Notes under the pieces: model-generated
Seen by the model: the letters and a program-made list of their open reading frames with translations, nothing else
What the model was told of the DNA's origin: nothing
Databases searched by the model: none
Program-made: the position numbers and the translations under genes
Shown: positions 6,030-7,683 of the stretch, in pieces
How positions within the stretch are numbered: position 1 is the first letter of the stretch
How the letters are laid out: each line of letters starts with the position of its first letter
Assembly (NCBI GenBank): GCA_021768055.1
Contig: JAASSE010000036.1
Location: 1-7,683 of the forward strand
Length of the DNA: 7,683 nt
From: Gammaproteobacteria bacterium
Lineage (GTDB): Bacteria; Pseudomonadota; Gammaproteobacteria; SZUA-229
Reading direction: 5' to 3'

Positions 6030-7226
6030 ATGATTAAACCTCATGGTTCTGACGAACTAAACCCGTTGTTCGTATACGATTCAGATGAAAACGAAGCGCT
6101 TCACCACGAAGCGGAAAGCCTGCCGTCCATCGTTGTCAGCTCAGCTACCGCAGCCAACGCCGTTATGCTCGGTGCCGGCTATTTCAACCCGCTGACCGGT
6201 TACATGAACAAGGCTGATGCAATTTCAGTAGCCAATGACATGAAAACCGCGTCAGGCCTGTTCTGGCCTACCCCGGTACTTAACCTCGTCGAAAATGCCG
6301 GCAACATCAAGGTCGGTGACCGCATTGCGCTCAGAGATCCCAATGTTGAGGAAAACCCGATTTTGGCCGTGATGGATGTGGAAGCGATTGAAGAATTCAG
6401 TGACGATGAAATGGCGCTGATTACTGAAAAAGTCTACCGTCCCAACAACGAAGAAGACCACCCGGGTGCAGATGCATTTAATTCACAGGGCAAGGTCTGC
6501 CTGTCCGGTCCGATCAAGGTATTGAACTTCTCGTACTTCCAGAGTGAATTCCCGGATACGTTCCGTACTGCCGTTGAAATACGCTACGAAATTGCCGAGC
6601 GCGGCTGGAAGAAGATTGTTGCGTTCCAGACACGCAACCCGATGCATCTGGCACACGAAGAACTGTGTCATATGGCCATGGACCGCCTGGGTTGTGACGG
6701 CCTGGTGATACACATGCTGCTGGGTAAACTGAAACCCGGTGATATCCCGGCACCAGTCCGTGATGCCGCGATCCGCAAGATGGTAGAACTCTACTTCCCG
6801 CCAAATAGCGCCATGGTAACCGGTTACGGCTTCGACATGCTCTATGCCGGTCCGCGTGAAGCCGTGCTGCACGCAGTATTCCGCCAGAACATGGGCGCCA
6901 CCCATTTCATCATCGGCCGTGACCATGCCGGTGTCGGCGATCACTACGGTGCTTTCGATGCGCAGACCATTTTCGATGACGAAGTACCTGCCGGTGCACT
7001 TGAAATCGAAATCTTCAGGGCCGACCATACTGCATGGTCGAAGAAGCTGAACAAGGTCGTGATGATGTGCGAAGCACCGGATCACGAGAAGGATGACTTC
7101 GTACTGCTGTCAGGCACCAAGGTACGTGAAATGCTCGGCCAGGGCATTGCGCCACCGAAGGAGTTCTCACGCCCCGAAGTGGCCCAGATCCTGATCAACT
7201 ACTATCAGAGCCTGGATGCCGCTTAA
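6030..7226 (+). CDS. sat: Dissimilatory-type ATP sulfurylase (sulfate adenylyltransferase)
   Basis: Cytoplasmic enzyme interconverting ATP + sulfate and APS + PPi. In sulfur oxidisers it runs backwards, making ATP and sulfate from the APS produced by AprBA. The 398-residue single-domain protein is of the homo-oligomeric Sat type, unlike the CysDN enzyme of assimilatory sulfate reduction. Key motifs: QTRNPMHLAHE at 200-210 (nucleotide-binding, with H206 and H209), GRDHAGVGDHYG at 296-307 and SGTKVREML at 361-369. An N-terminal PUA-like domain holds GYFNPLTGYMN (50-60). There is no C-terminal APS kinase domain. The ATG at 6030 follows GGAG at 6019-6022. No aprM, aprB or aprA follows, unlike the arrangement in some purple sulfur bacteria, so APS reductase must be elsewhere. 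It appears to be transcribed alone, with a hairpin after it. Identification is secure; the oxidative direction is inferred from context. Confidence 0.97.
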   Translation: MIKPHGSDELNPLFVYDSDENEALHHEAESLPSIVVSSATAANAVMLGAGYFNPLTGYMNKADAISVANDMKTASGLFWPTPVLNLVENAGNIKVGDRIALRDPNVEENPILAVMDVEAIEEFSDDEMALITEKVYRPNNEEDHPGADAFNSQGKVCLSGPIKVLNFSYFQSEFPDTFRTAVEIRYEIAERGWKKIVAFQTRNPMHLAHEELCHMAMDRLGCDGLVIHMLLGKLKPGDIPAPVRDAAIRKMVELYFPPNSAMVTGYGFDMLYAGPREAVLHAVFRQNMGATHFIIGRDHAGVGDHYGAFDAQTIFDDEVPAGALEIEIFRADHTAWSKKLNKVVMMCEAPDHEKDDFVLLSGTKVREMLGQGIAPPKEFSRPEVAQILINYYQSLDAA

Positions 7227-7247
7227 CAGGCTGCAGCTCAACCATCA

Positions 7248-7281
7248 AAACGGCGCCCTTCCTCACGGATCGGCGCCGTTT
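7248..7281 (+). terminator. Probable terminator after sat
   Basis: AAACGGCGCC (7248-7257) pairs perfectly with GGCGCCGTTT (7272-7281) around a 14-base loop, 21 bp after the sat stop. The stem is strong, but only TTT follows before C and G, so the U tract is poor. It may be a terminator or a 3'-end stabilising hairpin. Confidence 0.62.
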
Positions 7282-7577
7282 CTGCTTTCAAGCCATATAA
7301 AGTTTTAATCAACCAAAAGGGCCCTGCGCGGGTAATTTCCGAGTGCAGAAGTCGGGTATTACTTACGCATACCATACTGAAGATTAACAAGATTTTTGCA
7401 AAATCAGCTCTATAAATTTTTTTTATCCCAACAGTAGCAAGTTTGTTAGCTATTTGGCCCCGAAACCGCTATTGTGCACCCTCGTTTGTCTGCTTGAACT
7501 TTGCTTTTTAAGCGGATTTGCGCCTAAAATATGCCCCCGGTTCAGCGCCCGGGCTTTCAAAAATTAAAAGGCGCTCA
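7282..7577. other. Long intergenic stretch with no recognised gene
   Basis: Between the sat hairpin and the next start codon I find no convincing coding frame, tRNA or large repeat. The middle (about 7380-7430) is AT-rich, including an eight-T run near 7417. A short GC hairpin (7536-7540 with 7549-7553) lies just after the candidate promoter. An ATG at 7531 opens a frame to the window's end, but its codons include clusters of AGA, GGA and CTA and it would overlap the promoter, so I do not call it. The length leaves room for a regulatory region or small RNA. Confidence 0.5.
7501..7530 (+). promoter_or_regulatory. Candidate promoter for the gene at the right edge
   Basis: TTGCTT (7501-7506) and TAAAAT (7525-7530) are separated by 18 bp, a plausible sigma-70 promoter. 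The transcript would start near 7537 and carry a leader of about 40 nt. The -10 region is identical over 11 bases to that of the candidate sat promoter. Confidence 0.45.
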
Positions 7578-7683
7578 ATGGTTTACATGGCCTTCAGGAA
7601 ACAGATTGCTGACTGGAGGTGCTCCACCGACTGGCATCAGTCTACGGGGAAGATTTCAATTCTTCAGGGCTTTTACAAAAAGC
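7578..7683 (+). CDS. 5' end of an unrecognised gene, cut by the window edge
   Basis: An ATG at 7578 opens a frame that runs to the last base, giving 35 residues starting MVYMAFRKQIADWR and continuing with CSTDWHQSTGK and ISILQGFYKK. AAAAGG at 7566-7571 is a fair ribosome binding site six bases upstream; a second ATG at 7587 is possible but lies further from it. About two thirds of third codon positions are G or C, better than the competing frame from 7531. The fragment is basic and aromatic-rich, with no signal peptide or membrane segment. I do not recognise the family. It does not look like an AprM, AprB or AprA start. Confidence 0.55.
   Translation, partial: MVYMAFRKQIADWRCSTDWHQSTGKISILQGFYKK

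Noticed and set aside
6483..7085. 200-residue antisense frame inside sat
   Set aside because: It lies wholly within a confidently identified gene and has the histidine- and valine-rich make-up of an antisense shadow.
7531..7683. Open frame from an ATG at 7531 to the window's end
   Set aside because: It overlaps the predicted transcript start, has no ribosome binding site and uses clusters of AGA, GGA and CTA codons. The frame from 7578 has better codon use and a ribosome binding site.

Overview
The window looks like chromosome from a chemolithotrophic, sulfur-oxidising gammaproteobacterium. The main evidence is an ATP sulfurylase of the dissimilatory type (Sat), a K+-independent membrane proton-pumping pyrophosphatase (HppA), and an E. 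coli-like adenylate kinase with a metal-free LID. Base composition is moderate and even, and I see no mobile element, phage gene, CRISPR array, tRNA or rRNA. The assignment rests on protein motifs and gene content; no search was run.

Layout. Positions 1-114 are the 3' end of an upstream gene, possibly a PPi-dependent phosphofructokinase. Then come adk (166-819) and hppA (890-2908) on the + strand, with a terminator-like hairpin between them and a very strong terminator after hppA. A small acidic protein of unknown function (3042-3251) follows, with its own promoter and terminator. Next is a likely oxygen-responsive unit: a perfect FNR/Anr-type site (3364-3377) lies upstream of a stand-alone cyclic-nucleotide-binding-fold protein (3458-3943). 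It is followed in the same direction by a short TraR/DksA-type zinc-finger protein (4031-4366) and an exported methionine sulfoxide reductase MsrA (4502-5095).

Converging on msrA, on the - strand, is a fusion of a DUF971 domain with a MoaD/ThiS-like ubiquitin fold (5110-5787). It lacks the C-terminal Gly-Gly expected of a sulfur carrier. A 242-bp divergent intergenic region with a perfect 9-bp dyad separates it from sat (6030-7226). After sat come a GC-rich hairpin and a mostly empty 296-bp stretch with one plausible promoter, then the start of an unrecognised gene (7578 to the end).

How the genes fit together. Several act on pyrophosphate or adenine nucleotides. HppA couples PPi hydrolysis to proton pumping, or the reverse. 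Sat, run in the oxidative direction, consumes APS and PPi to make ATP and sulfate. Adk recycles AMP, which APS reductase consumes. The gene at the left edge may use PPi to phosphorylate fructose-6-phosphate. The window therefore reads as part of the PPi/energy economy of a sulfur oxidiser, beside genes for redox sensing and oxidative repair. That integration is inference.
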